From Flavobacteriales bacterium (GTDB lineage Bacteria; Bacteroidota; Bacteroidia; Flavobacteriales_D; Crocinitomicaceae): a stretch of 45,718 nucleotides of DNA. This document shows, in pieces, positions 1-8,795 of the stretch (the stretch's first letter is position 1; every line of letters begins with the position of its first letter). The position numbers and the translations under genes are program-made. The stretch spans positions 1 through 45,718 of the forward strand of contig QOQC01000004.1 in assembly GCA_003331365.1 (NCBI GenBank), given 5' to 3'. The notes below the pieces were generated by a model that was not told the DNA's origin, did not search any database, and was given only the letters and a program-made list of their open reading frames with translations.

Positions 1-88
1 CCACGGCTTTACCACCGATTTGTCCAATACCAATACCTGCACCTAATACTGCAAGTCCTGCTCCAATTGCGGCTATACTTCCCCACAT
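1..88 (-). CDS. atpE: ATP synthase F0 subunit c, N-terminal part (runs off window edge)
   Basis: Reverse-strand translation MWGSIAAIGAGLAVLGAGIGIGQIGGKAV matches the glycine-rich subunit c N-terminus; directly downstream of atpB. Confidence 0.9.
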   Translation of the reverse strand, partial: MWGSIAAIGAGLAVLGAGIGIGQIGGKAV

Positions 89-115
89 AACTATATAGAA
101 TTTAAAAATTACTAA

Positions 116-1216
116 TTAATGGTGCGCCTCCTCAACTGCCGCACCGATAAATAAAGCTGACAATAACGCAAATAAATACGCCTGAAGAGCAGCTACTAAA
201 AGTTCTAAAATTGAAATAAACAATGCCATCGGAACAGAAAGTGCACCCCAAGCTTCATGCTTATTTATAAATATCAATGAGATTAATGCCAAAATAACAA
301 TGTGACCAGCTGTTATATTTGCAAATAAACGAATCATTAAGGCAAATGGTTTTGTAAAAATTCCTACTATTTCTATTGGTATCATTATAGGTAAAAGTGC
401 TTTTGGAACTCCTGGAGGTGCAAAAATGTGACCCCAATAATTTTTATTACCATTCACCAAAGTAAGAATTAAGGTGAGTGTCGCTAAAAACAATGTTATG
501 GATATATTTCCCGTGAGGTTGGCGCTTCCTGGGAAAATTGGAACCAATCCCAATAAATTATTAATCCAAATAAAGAAAAAGATGGTTAATAAATACGGAA
601 CAAATCTTTTATAATTCTTTTCGTTGATATGCGATTTTGCGATTTCATCCTGAACAAAAATAATTAAAGGCTCCATGAATTTAGCAAGACCCTTTGGAGC
701 AACCGCACCATTTCGTTTGTAATACCGAGCACACGAGAACATCATCAAGAAAACAATCAAAGAACCTATAAAAAGAGAAGTAACATTTTTGGTTATTGAA
801 AAATCCAATGGCTTTACATTACCATGGACATGCCCCTCTTCAAAGCTTAACTTTCCATCACTATTAAGCTCATAAATTTTTTCATGAAACATAGCAAGAC
901 CCTCAGCAGGACCTTCTCCCTTGTAGTAATGACTATCTCCATCATGAACTATTTCTCCATGATAAAAATGAGAAGAAGAAAATACCTTAAATCCTTCAGA
1001 AGTTTTCAGAATGATCGGCAAATAAATAGATGTTCCACCATGCTCTGGGCCCCATAAATGCCATTCATGAGCATCCTTAACGTGATGCATAATCATTTCA
1101 CTTACATTGAACTCCTCTTCCGCAGCATGTGCTGTAGTGTCTTCACTTGCCGAAAGCGCAAAGGAAAACAAGGTTATCAGACCTGTTAATCCAAAATGTT
1201 TTATAAATCTATTCAC
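116..1216 (-). CDS. atpB: ATP synthase F0 subunit a
   Basis: 366 aa; conserved C-terminal helices (IRLFANITAGHIVILALI, ELLVAALQAYLFALLSALFIGAAVEEAHH) and a Bacteroidota-type periplasmic N-terminal extension. Confidence 0.95.
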   Translation of the reverse strand: MNRFIKHFGLTGLITLFSFALSASEDTTAHAAEEEFNVSEMIMHHVKDAHEWHLWGPEHGGTSIYLPIILKTSEGFKVFSSSHFYHGEIVHDGDSHYYKGEGPAEGLAMFHEKIYELNSDGKLSFEEGHVHGNVKPLDFSITKNVTSLFIGSLIVFLMMFSCARYYKRNGAVAPKGLAKFMEPLIIFVQDEIAKSHINEKNYKRFVPYLLTIFFFIWINNLLGLVPIFPGSANLTGNISITLFLATLTLILTLVNGNKNYWGHIFAPPGVPKALLPIMIPIEIVGIFTKPFALMIRLFANITAGHIVILALISLIFINKHEAWGALSVPMALFISILELLVAALQAYLFALLSALFIGAAVEEAHH

Positions 1217-1245
1217 CTTTAAAATGACTTTTCAAAAATTTGGGG

Positions 1246-1275
1246 CAAAGATAACTAAACTTTTACAAGTAGCAA
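1246..1275 (-). promoter_or_regulatory. Bacteroidota-type promoter for atpB (TTG-N19-TATCTTTG)
   Basis: On the minus strand, -7 box TATCTTTG (1246-1253) and TTG (1273-1275) with 19-nt spacing, about 30 nt upstream of the atpB start. Confidence 0.6.
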
Positions 1276-1303
1276 TACTATTTTTGAACAATTCAAAGGC
1301 TAT

Positions 1304-1837
1304 TTAGGCCCTGATTCTGTTGATAATTTTGACAACAAGCATCAACATGATTCCAAAGGAGAAAAAACCAATAATACCATAAATCCAATTGATATTACTT
1401 TTGAGTACTACGATAAAAACAATCGAAACCAAAAAGAACGTAGCTAGCTCATTCCATAATCGAAGTTGAGTGCTTGAGTAGTTGAATTTATTTTCCGCCA
1501 TCTGGAACATCATTTTTTGCGTGTAAAAGTGATATACCAATAAGAAAATCACAAATGTTAGTTTAATATGCATCCAGCCTTGCGTCAAATAATAGTTTGG
1601 ATCCAAGGCAATCATCCAAGAGCCAAAAATAACCGTTAAAATCATAGCAGGTGTCGTTATTACCCACCATAATTTCTTTTCCATAATTATGAATTGATTG
1701 GAAAGCGTGATTTTTTCAATTTCTTTTTTATCCTGAGCTTCTGTATGATATATAAATAATCTCACCATATAAAACAGACCAGCAAACCAGCTCACAAAAA
1801 AAATAATATGAAGGGCCTTTAACGCGTCAAAGCTCAT
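1304..1837 (-). CDS. hemJ: HemJ/CopD-like membrane protein (putative protoporphyrinogen IX oxidase)
   Basis: MSFDALKALHIIFFVSWFAGLFYMVRLFIYHTEA plus four-helix membrane topology typical of HemJ. Start moved from 1852 to the internal ATG at 1837 because a -7 box overlaps the upstream codons. Confidence 0.8.
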   Translation of the reverse strand: MSFDALKALHIIFFVSWFAGLFYMVRLFIYHTEAQDKKEIEKITLSNQFIIMEKKLWWVITTPAMILTVIFGSWMIALDPNYYLTQGWMHIKLTFVIFLLVYHFYTQKMMFQMAENKFNYSSTQLRLWNELATFFLVSIVFIVVLKSNINWIYGIIGFFSFGIMLMLVVKIINRIRA

Positions 1838-1927
1838 ATCACAAAAATACATTTAAATGTCTATTTTGTGCTATCTTGGTATTTGAATTGTTCTCATAAC
1901 AATGAATGTATTACAAAGCTATTGCTT

Positions 1928-2734
1928 ATGAAGCCCTTTATAATTTTTGCTTTTTTACTCCCATTCTTTTGCATAAGTCAATACAAATTATTGTCAACCG
2001 AGGGTAAATATCAAGGAAAAAAATTATATGTCAACAACCCTCTTCAAAACGATGGATTTGGTTATTGTGTCATTAAAGTTACTGTCAATGGGGATGTGCT
2101 TCCAGCTTCCATACAATCTTCCAATTTTGAAATCAACTTCGATCTTTTTGATCTAAAAATTGGAGACGATGTATTTGTAGTTATTGAGCATTTCGAGGGT
2201 TGTACGCCTCGATTTTTAAACCCAGAAGTTTTATTACCAAAAAGCACATTTGATATTGTAGATATTGAAATAGGCAACAATTCAATACTTAAATGGAAAA
2301 CAAAAAACGAAGGTGGCATTCTAGATTTTCAAATTGAAAAATTCAAATGGAATAATTGGATTAGTGTTGGACAGGTAAGAGGGAAAGGTGGTTCAAAAAT
2401 AAACCAATATAACTATAAACTACCTTTGCATTCTGGCATAAATAAAGTTAGGGTGTCTCAAATTGATAATACAGGAAAAACAAGATTTTCAAAAACACTA
2501 GAACATAGCTCAAAAATAGCTCCATTTTCAATGGGGCCATACAGCGTAAGGGACTATATTTTCTTTTATTCAAATGATAAAAAAACAAAAACGCGATTTG
2601 AGGTTTTAGATGCTTATGGAAACCTATTAAAAGCTGGATTTGCAAATAACGTAGATTGTCAAAACATAGTGAATGGCATCTATTATATCAATTATGATAA
2701 TAAAACCGAAAAGTTCATAAAAGTAAATAAGTGA
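1928..2734 (+). CDS. Secreted protein of unknown function with T9SS-CTD-like C-terminus
   Basis: Signal peptide MKPFIIFAFLLPFFCISQ at the internal ATG 1928. C-terminus LDAYGNLLKAGFANNVDCQNIVNGIYYINYDNKTEKFIKVNK. Confidence 0.65.
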   Translation: MKPFIIFAFLLPFFCISQYKLLSTEGKYQGKKLYVNNPLQNDGFGYCVIKVTVNGDVLPASIQSSNFEINFDLFDLKIGDDVFVVIEHFEGCTPRFLNPEVLLPKSTFDIVDIEIGNNSILKWKTKNEGGILDFQIEKFKWNNWISVGQVRGKGGSKINQYNYKLPLHSGINKVRVSQIDNTGKTRFSKTLEHSSKIAPFSMGPYSVRDYIFFYSNDKKTKTRFEVLDAYGNLLKAGFANNVDCQNIVNGIYYINYDNKTEKFIKVNK

Positions 2735-3135
2735 TAAAGAAAATAGAACATATTGGGATTGCAGTAAACTCGATTAGCGAGGCACTACCTGTATTTGAGG
2801 CTTTATTTGACAGAAAAGCATATAAGACTGAAATTGTAGACTCCGAATTTGTTAAAACAGCCTTTATAAACATTGGAGAATCAAAAATCGAATTGCTAGA
2901 GGCAACCAATAAAAGCTCAGCAATTGCAAAATTTCTTGAAAAAAATCAAGGAGGCTTTCACCACATAGCATTTGAGGTTGAAAATATAGAGGAAGAAATA
3001 AGTCGTTTAGGGAATAGTGGCTTCAACTTAATCCATCAAACACCAAAACAAGGTGCTGATAATAAGAGAATTGCTTTTTTGCATCCAAAATCAACAAAGG
3101 GGATATTGGTTGAGCTTTGCCAAGAGAATTCTTAG
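2731..3135 (+). CDS. mce: Methylmalonyl-CoA epimerase (glyoxalase/VOC fold)
   Basis: IEHIGIAVNSISEALPVFEALF, GGFHHIAFEVENIEEEISRL, GILVELCQ; GTG start overlaps the upstream stop (GTGA). Confidence 0.88.
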   Translation: MIKKIEHIGIAVNSISEALPVFEALFDRKAYKTEIVDSEFVKTAFINIGESKIELLEATNKSSAIAKFLEKNQGGFHHIAFEVENIEEEISRLGNSGFNLIHQTPKQGADNKRIAFLHPKSTKGILVELCQENS

Positions 3136-6100
3136 TCCTTGTACTTATTTTCTTCGAGTCGGGCAATCACGTTTTTGAGATTTTCCATTTTCTTTTTTCT
3201 CCTTGAGTTAATTGAAGTTTTGGTAAAAAATTGATGACTCTTTAAAAACTTCACCTGAATTTCATCCCATTTCCTATCACTGTCAATTTTTTTCATACTT
3301 CTAAGTTCTCTTCTCAGGCGATCTGAAATTTCATCAAAATCATCTCTTCCTAAATAATCGAGATCAGCATCACATATAATTTCTTGAAGCTTATTTATGG
3401 GTTTATGGGGAATTGCAGTTACATGTATCAGCTCAACAATGGTTTTTATATGCTGCTCCGTATAACCATATTTTGGTAGCCATTCAGCAGCCATCTCAGC
3501 CCCAATACTTTCGTTGTTTTCATATTGCTTTACGAATCCCGCATCGTGAAGTATAGCGGCTGTCTTTAATAAAAATAATCCCTCATCTGTAACTCCTTCA
3601 AGTAGGGCAATTCTTTCTACAGCCTGCACCACATCTACGGAATGATTTACAGAATGATATAATAACTTTTTAGATAGACCTTTTTTAAGATAATCCAGCA
3701 CAAAATGTTCGGTTTTATAATATTTTATTGAGCTGAAATGATGGAGTTGAACAATTTCTCCAAACTTTTCATTTGGAATAATTCCTTTTCCTCTTAGAGA
3801 AAGCTCGGATTTTATTTGCTTCACCTTATACATGTCAACGTCAATATTTCCTTTAGTCGTCACCTTTCCCAAAAACTCACATTCAAAGTATGGCTCAATG
3901 AAATTGAATGTATTACCAGTAATGGTAACCTCGCCAGGCTTACCCAATTTTTCCATCTGCTGTGCTTCATTTACTGTTGACCCCCATACATCATAGGCCA
4001 TTTTAAGGTCTCCAATAATACCAGCAGTAACAGGTCCTGTATTGATTCCAAGTCGGATCTCCCAGTAATCTTTATAATTAGCAATAGCGTCAAATTTAAG
4101 TTTTGACATATAATCCTGAATTTGAATTGCAGCAATACATGCATTCATAGGATTTGTTGAGTTTTCTATTGGAATACCTCCTGCACACATATAGGCATCA
4201 CCGATGGTTTTGATCTTTTCCAAATCATTATTATTAATGATTTCATCAAACTTTCTAAACAAAACATCAAGACGCCGCACTAACCTTCCTGGTGCAATTT
4301 TCTGAGATATTTTGGTGAAGCCTACAACATCTGTGAACATTACAGAAACAACCTTAAAAGCATTTACCTCAACTTTACCATTCACCTTTAATTCGCGAAC
4401 TACTTCTTCCGGCAGGGCATTGGAGAGCCATCTTTCAGCATTGTCCTTTTCTATCTGAAGCAATTTTTGCTGTTGAACTACCTTATCTTTTTCCTTCTCA
4501 ATGAGCTTGCTTTGCTCTTCAATCTGTTTATTTTGCTCGCGAATTTCTCGAGTCCTCTCGGTAACCTTTATTTCCAATTTTACCTGCTCTCTTCTTTCCG
4601 ATTCTATCCTTCTTCTAAAAATCATGAAAGCAATAATGGTAATTAATAATGCTGCAATGGTCCAAAACCACCACGTCAACCAATATGGAGGTTCAATTGA
4701 AATATGAAGTATGGCAGGATTTGAGCTCCATGGTCCATTTCCAATGCGAGCATATATTTTAATGGTGTAATACCCTGGAGATAGCGAATTGAACGAGAGC
4801 TCATTTTGTTCGCCAATCAATTGTTCCCCGGTTTCAGAACCAACCAATTCATATTTATAGTTCGTCAATCTTGGGTGCAATAAATCACTCGTTTGAAACC
4901 GAATGGTAAAACTTCTTTGGTTATATGCAAGCGACAAATTCTTAGTTTGTGAAATCACTTTTGTCAAAGGAGAACCCTTGTCTCCAGGTTTCAACCAATC
5001 ATTATTGAGCTTAAACTTGGTAATAATTACCTCCAGATCCGTTCTTTTATCACTAAGGGTTTCAGGTTTGAAATAGTTATACCCATATATGGAACCAAAG
5101 TATAAGTCCCCCGCATTTGATTGAAAATATGCATTAGTATTAAACTCATTACTTACAAGGCCATTGACTTCTTTATAAGATTTGATTTCCTTTGTTCCTA
5201 TATTGTAAGATGCAATTCCCATATTGGTGCTCATCCAAAGCGTATTGCCTTTTTTTATTAACCCATACAAAACATTATTTGGTAATCCACTTTTCTTATT
5301 TATGATATCAATTGTTCGTTTTTTAAGATCAAGATAAAGTATCCCCGAGCCAAATGTTCCTAAATATAAATTACCCTTTTCATCGTCACAAATCGTTGTA
5401 ATCTGATTTTTAGAGGCCTTTAATATCTGATTATTCATGCTGTGAGGAATAATGGAATATTTCCCATCCTTTGTACTTAAAATATTCAGCCCTTCAGTTG
5501 TAGCAAACCAATAATTACCTTCCCGGTCCTTGTATGAAACACGACAAAATCCATTAGTGATTGTCTCTTGAGACTTTTCTCTTTGGTGAGAAAAAATTTG
5601 ACTTTTTTGGGTCTCTAGATTAAAATGAATAACCCCTCCTTTAGTTGCTAAGAAATAGGAATACCCGATGTCTTTTTTTATGGCATATACACGATTAAAC
5701 TCAGACATTCGTTTCTTATCCAAATAATGAAGCCTTTCATACTTGTAGACCGTGTCAGAATAAATAATCAATTTAAAAAGCCCATCCTCGAAGCCGACCA
5801 ATAGGGTATCCTCGCTTATGCAATAGGAGGACATTACAGTAAATTGTGGCTCCGTATTGCCTGAAACGTCCATTTTCCATCGATTCAGGTGGTTAAACAT
5901 TCCTGTACTTTTATCTAATCTAGAAATCCCAAGGTCTGTTCCTACATATAGATATTTTGAAGAATCATCCTCACAAAAGCTCCATACATTTTGAGAGGGG
6001 AGTGACTTTTTAAGATTAGAACCAGGACCTATTCCGAGAAAACCAGTATAATCAGGGTCAAAACTAGACACCCCTCGATCACTACCCACCCAAATATTAC

Positions 6101-7022
6101 CATTAATATCTTCATATAAAGCAGAAAGCTTATCGTACATTAATGCACTCTTTTGAAACATATCTTGAGTACTATTGAAAAGCTCACCTGACTCATTCAA
6201 GGTGAATAATCCACTTGCCGCTGTTGCAAAAAACCATTTTCCCTCAGAAAACAATAAATCCTTAATCGAGAGATTTTCGAGTTCTTTAATACTTTGAAAC
6301 TCACGTTGAATATTTTTATTTCTTTGATTATATTGGTACACACCATGGCTTGTCCCCAATAATATTTTACCAGTTGATGTTTTTCTAATTTTCAGGATAG
6401 TAAATTCATCATAACCCAATCTGGAAGTATAAATCTGAATAGATTCAAGCGTTTTGGGATTGTAATGAAAAAGTTTTTCGTCTTCAGTGTAAACCAATAA
6501 TTCTCCGTTCTCTAATAAAGAGACTAAGCTGATTTTTTTTGAACCATCAGGCCAATCAATTGTGGTGAACTCTTTTGTAGATGTATTAAATTTTACAATA
6601 CCATATCCAAGAGTCGCCAAATAAAACTCGTTATTTATTGATAATGAGATATCTTGAATATCAAATATTTTCTTTTTGTCTATTGTAAACGTTTGAAATT
6701 TCTCGGTGGTGGGATTATATAAGGTCAAACCATTTCTAGTCGCAAACCATAATTTACGGTCATCAGTTTTTACTGATTTATTAATGAAAGGGCTTTCTAT
6801 TCCTTTGGTTTCGTCAGGATTGAAAATCTCAAAGGTTTTACCATCAAATCTATTTAGGCCGTCTTGAGTCCCAATCCATAATCCTCCGTAATCATCTTGA
6901 ACAATGGTATTGACACTACTCTGTGACAATCCATCATTGATATTATAGTTATTGAAACGAAAATCCTGAGCCCTAGTCAAAAAGGGAATTAGAAAAAAAA
7001 GAAAAAAATATTTTTTCACCAA
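3132..7022 (-). CDS. Transmembrane two-component-propeller sensor with class III nucleotidyl cyclase and C-terminal HD phosphohydrolase domain
   Basis: Signal peptide; repeated propeller units (VNTIVQDDYGGLWIGTQDGLNRFDG...); Y_Y_Y-like domain; TM WLTWWFWTIAALLITIIAFMIF; coiled coil; CHD domain (VVSVMFTDVVGFT, KIKTIGDAYM, YDVWGSTVNEAQQME); HD domain (HSVNHSVD, AAILHDAG, LIHVT, CDADLDYLG). Confidence 0.9.
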   Translation of the reverse strand: MVKKYFFLFFLIPFLTRAQDFRFNNYNINDGLSQSSVNTIVQDDYGGLWIGTQDGLNRFDGKTFEIFNPDETKGIESPFINKSVKTDDRKLWFATRNGLTLYNPTTEKFQTFTIDKKKIFDIQDISLSINNEFYLATLGYGIVKFNTSTKEFTTIDWPDGSKKISLVSLLENGELLVYTEDEKLFHYNPKTLESIQIYTSRLGYDEFTILKIRKTSTGKILLGTSHGVYQYNQRNKNIQREFQSIKELENLSIKDLLFSEGKWFFATAASGLFTLNESGELFNSTQDMFQKSALMYDKLSALYEDINGNIWVGSDRGVSSFDPDYTGFLGIGPGSNLKKSLPSQNVWSFCEDDSSKYLYVGTDLGISRLDKSTGMFNHLNRWKMDVSGNTEPQFTVMSSYCISEDTLLVGFEDGLFKLIIYSDTVYKYERLHYLDKKRMSEFNRVYAIKKDIGYSYFLATKGGVIHFNLETQKSQIFSHQREKSQETITNGFCRVSYKDREGNYWFATTEGLNILSTKDGKYSIIPHSMNNQILKASKNQITTICDDEKGNLYLGTFGSGILYLDLKKRTIDIINKKSGLPNNVLYGLIKKGNTLWMSTNMGIASYNIGTKEIKSYKEVNGLVSNEFNTNAYFQSNAGDLYFGSIYGYNYFKPETLSDKRTDLEVIITKFKLNNDWLKPGDKGSPLTKVISQTKNLSLAYNQRSFTIRFQTSDLLHPRLTNYKYELVGSETGEQLIGEQNELSFNSLSPGYYTIKIYARIGNGPWSSNPAILHISIEPPYWLTWWFWTIAALLITIIAFMIFRRRIESERREQVKLEIKVTERTREIREQNKQIEEQSKLIEKEKDKVVQQQKLLQIEKDNAERWLSNALPEEVVRELKVNGKVEVNAFKVVSVMFTDVVGFTKISQKIAPGRLVRRLDVLFRKFDEIINNNDLEKIKTIGDAYMCAGGIPIENSTNPMNACIAAIQIQDYMSKLKFDAIANYKDYWEIRLGINTGPVTAGIIGDLKMAYDVWGSTVNEAQQMEKLGKPGEVTITGNTFNFIEPYFECEFLGKVTTKGNIDVDMYKVKQIKSELSLRGKGIIPNEKFGEIVQLHHFSSIKYYKTEHFVLDYLKKGLSKKLLYHSVNHSVDVVQAVERIALLEGVTDEGLFLLKTAAILHDAGFVKQYENNESIGAEMAAEWLPKYGYTEQHIKTIVELIHVTAIPHKPINKLQEIICDADLDYLGRDDFDEISDRLRRELRSMKKIDSDRKWDEIQVKFLKSHQFFTKTSINSRRKKKMENLKNVIARLEENKYKD

Positions 7023-7031
7023 TAAGAATTT

Positions 7032-7553
7032 CTATTGGGCCTCTGGTCCGCTTTCCGTATTTGCTTGAATCAATGAGTTTTCTAAATCTCTATCGAACAT
7101 ATACATTCCTCCCGAATCTGTTCCAATTAAATTAAGCTTATCTAAAATTGTTCTGGCCAAGGCCTCTTCTTCAAGCTGCTCAGAAACATACCACTGAACA
7201 AAGTTATGCGTCGTGTAATCTTTTTCCTGTAAACAAATATCCACTAGATTATTGATACTTTCAGTTACTCCGATTTCATGCTCTAATAAAGATTCAAATA
7301 CATTTTTTAGGTTTTTGAAGTCTTTTGGTGGAGCATCAAGCTGAGGAACAATGGCTCTCCCACCTCTTTCGTTTACAAATTTTACAAGTTTTAGCATATG
7401 AAAACGTTCCTCATCGGAATGGGTATACATAAAATTCGCGGTGCCATTTAGTCCATTTGACTCGGCCCATGAGGCCATTGAAAGGTAATATTGTGAAGAC
7501 GATGCCTCTTTTCTTATTTGATCATTTAATGCAGACTCTATTCTCTTGTTCAT
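7032..7553 (-). CDS. ftnA: Ferritin
   Basis: MNKRIESALNDQIRKEASSSQYYLSMASWAESNGLNGTANFMYTHSDEERFHMLKL; bacterial non-heme ferritin signature and C-terminal four-helix pattern. Confidence 0.93.
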   Translation of the reverse strand: MNKRIESALNDQIRKEASSSQYYLSMASWAESNGLNGTANFMYTHSDEERFHMLKLVKFVNERGGRAIVPQLDAPPKDFKNLKNVFESLLEHEIGVTESINNLVDICLQEKDYTTHNFVQWYVSEQLEEEALARTILDKLNLIGTDSGGMYMFDRDLENSLIQANTESGPEAQ

Positions 7554-7569
7554 AATACACGTATTTATA

Positions 7570-7598
7570 CAAATTTAGAATTTATAGTTGTATTCAAA
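7570..7598 (-). promoter_or_regulatory. Promoter for ferritin gene (TTTG-N17-TAAATTTG)
   Basis: Minus strand: TTTG (7595-7598), 17-nt spacer, TAAATTTG (7570-7577), 16 nt before the start codon. Confidence 0.65.
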
Positions 7599-7619
7599 CA
7601 AGAATACGAGTACAAGGTT

Positions 7620-8723
7620 CTAAAATTTAAAAAACCAAGACATTGTTGGTAGTGGAAAAGTATAATTATTACCATTATCCCATACAGACACACCAGCTAA
7701 GGCAATTTGAAAGGCGCGATTTTCATTTTTTTGAAAACGCATACCAGGCATAACATAAAGAGCTACTGCTGAAATTTGTTCTGGTTCAGTTACTGTTGCA
7801 ACATAATTGGATGATGGTAAAGGTTCTCCCGTAATGGGATCATAATTATACTGACCTCCAGAATACGTTACTTGAGTTCGATTAGATTTACCCAAAGCCA
7901 ACATTGAGTCAAAAAATAAACTGGCCTTATTAGTTAATTGAAAAATACCCGCTACGGATAGAATTGGGGCTTTTATTAAATTTGGTATTTCAGAAACTGG
8001 AATATTTGGATAATTATAACTCGTATAGCTAGATCCATCAGGATAAGTAAATGTATTTGAATCTCCAACATATACTCCAGGCTCATAACTAAATGCATTA
8101 TCCCCAGAATTAAAGTAGCCGAACCCTGCTGAAAAGCTAATGTTATTTTTCCTGTCTCCATATGTAAAAGTCCCCCAATGAAGTCCTCCGAAACCTCTAA
8201 ATTGATTTAAATAACCACTTGTTCCCAACATGGTTCCAATAGAAAAATTCACCTTTTCATTGTCGGTAGGGATGGTGTATTTTCCGACAGCAATCAACGG
8301 ACTCCCAATCCATGTGGTCATAATTCCAAGATTCAAACGATCTGATACTGCAAAATGTATTTCCGGACCAAAAAGATTTACCATAGCATAATGATTCCTC
8401 TGTTTAATAGGTAATGCATTATTGGTAAAAGCATATCTGGTCGTAAAAGGACTCTCTTCTCTAAATTCACCATCTTTAATCTCTCCAACATCCTCAATTT
8501 TGGATATACGTTTGACCTCTGACTTGGGTAGATAAAGCTTTCCTAAAGCTTCTGTTTGCAATAATAACTCCCGCCCGTCATCACTGATGATTTTTGCTAT
8601 ATACTTTGTCCCATCATGTTTTTCAACCAATCGTAGTGATGTATCCCGCGGTGTCGACTGCGCATTGGAATTACCTATAAATAAAAACGAAAATGTAAAA
8701 AAGAAGACAAAAAAATATTTCAT
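7620..8723 (-). CDS. Conserved secreted/outer-membrane-like protein of unknown function
   Basis: Signal peptide MKYFFVFFFTFSFLFIGNSNAQ; alternating-hydrophobicity segments suggest a beta-barrel. Confidence 0.65.
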   Translation of the reverse strand: MKYFFVFFFTFSFLFIGNSNAQSTPRDTSLRLVEKHDGTKYIAKIISDDGRELLLQTEALGKLYLPKSEVKRISKIEDVGEIKDGEFREESPFTTRYAFTNNALPIKQRNHYAMVNLFGPEIHFAVSDRLNLGIMTTWIGSPLIAVGKYTIPTDNEKVNFSIGTMLGTSGYLNQFRGFGGLHWGTFTYGDRKNNISFSAGFGYFNSGDNAFSYEPGVYVGDSNTFTYPDGSSYTSYNYPNIPVSEIPNLIKAPILSVAGIFQLTNKASLFFDSMLALGKSNRTQVTYSGGQYNYDPITGEPLPSSNYVATVTEPEQISAVALYVMPGMRFQKNENRAFQIALAGVSVWDNGNNYTFPLPTMSWFFKF

Positions 8724-8785
8724 GATATTATTGAGTGGATTATATGTTTATGTAATACAATATAATTAGCGCATTTGTTACATTT

Positions 8786-8793
8786 CAAAGGTA
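8786..8793 (-). promoter_or_regulatory. -7 box TACCTTTG upstream of the outer-membrane-like gene
   Basis: Exact TAnnTTTG on the minus strand about 60 nt upstream of the start; no clear -33 TTG at 17-23 nt. Confidence 0.4.
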
Positions 8794-8795
8794 CT

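Noticed and set aside
7587-7620. Short inverted repeat GTATTC-aaacaa-GAATAC upstream of the ferritin gene
   Set aside because: Only 6-bp AT-rich stem, overlaps a good promoter -33 element; too weak to call a terminator or operator.
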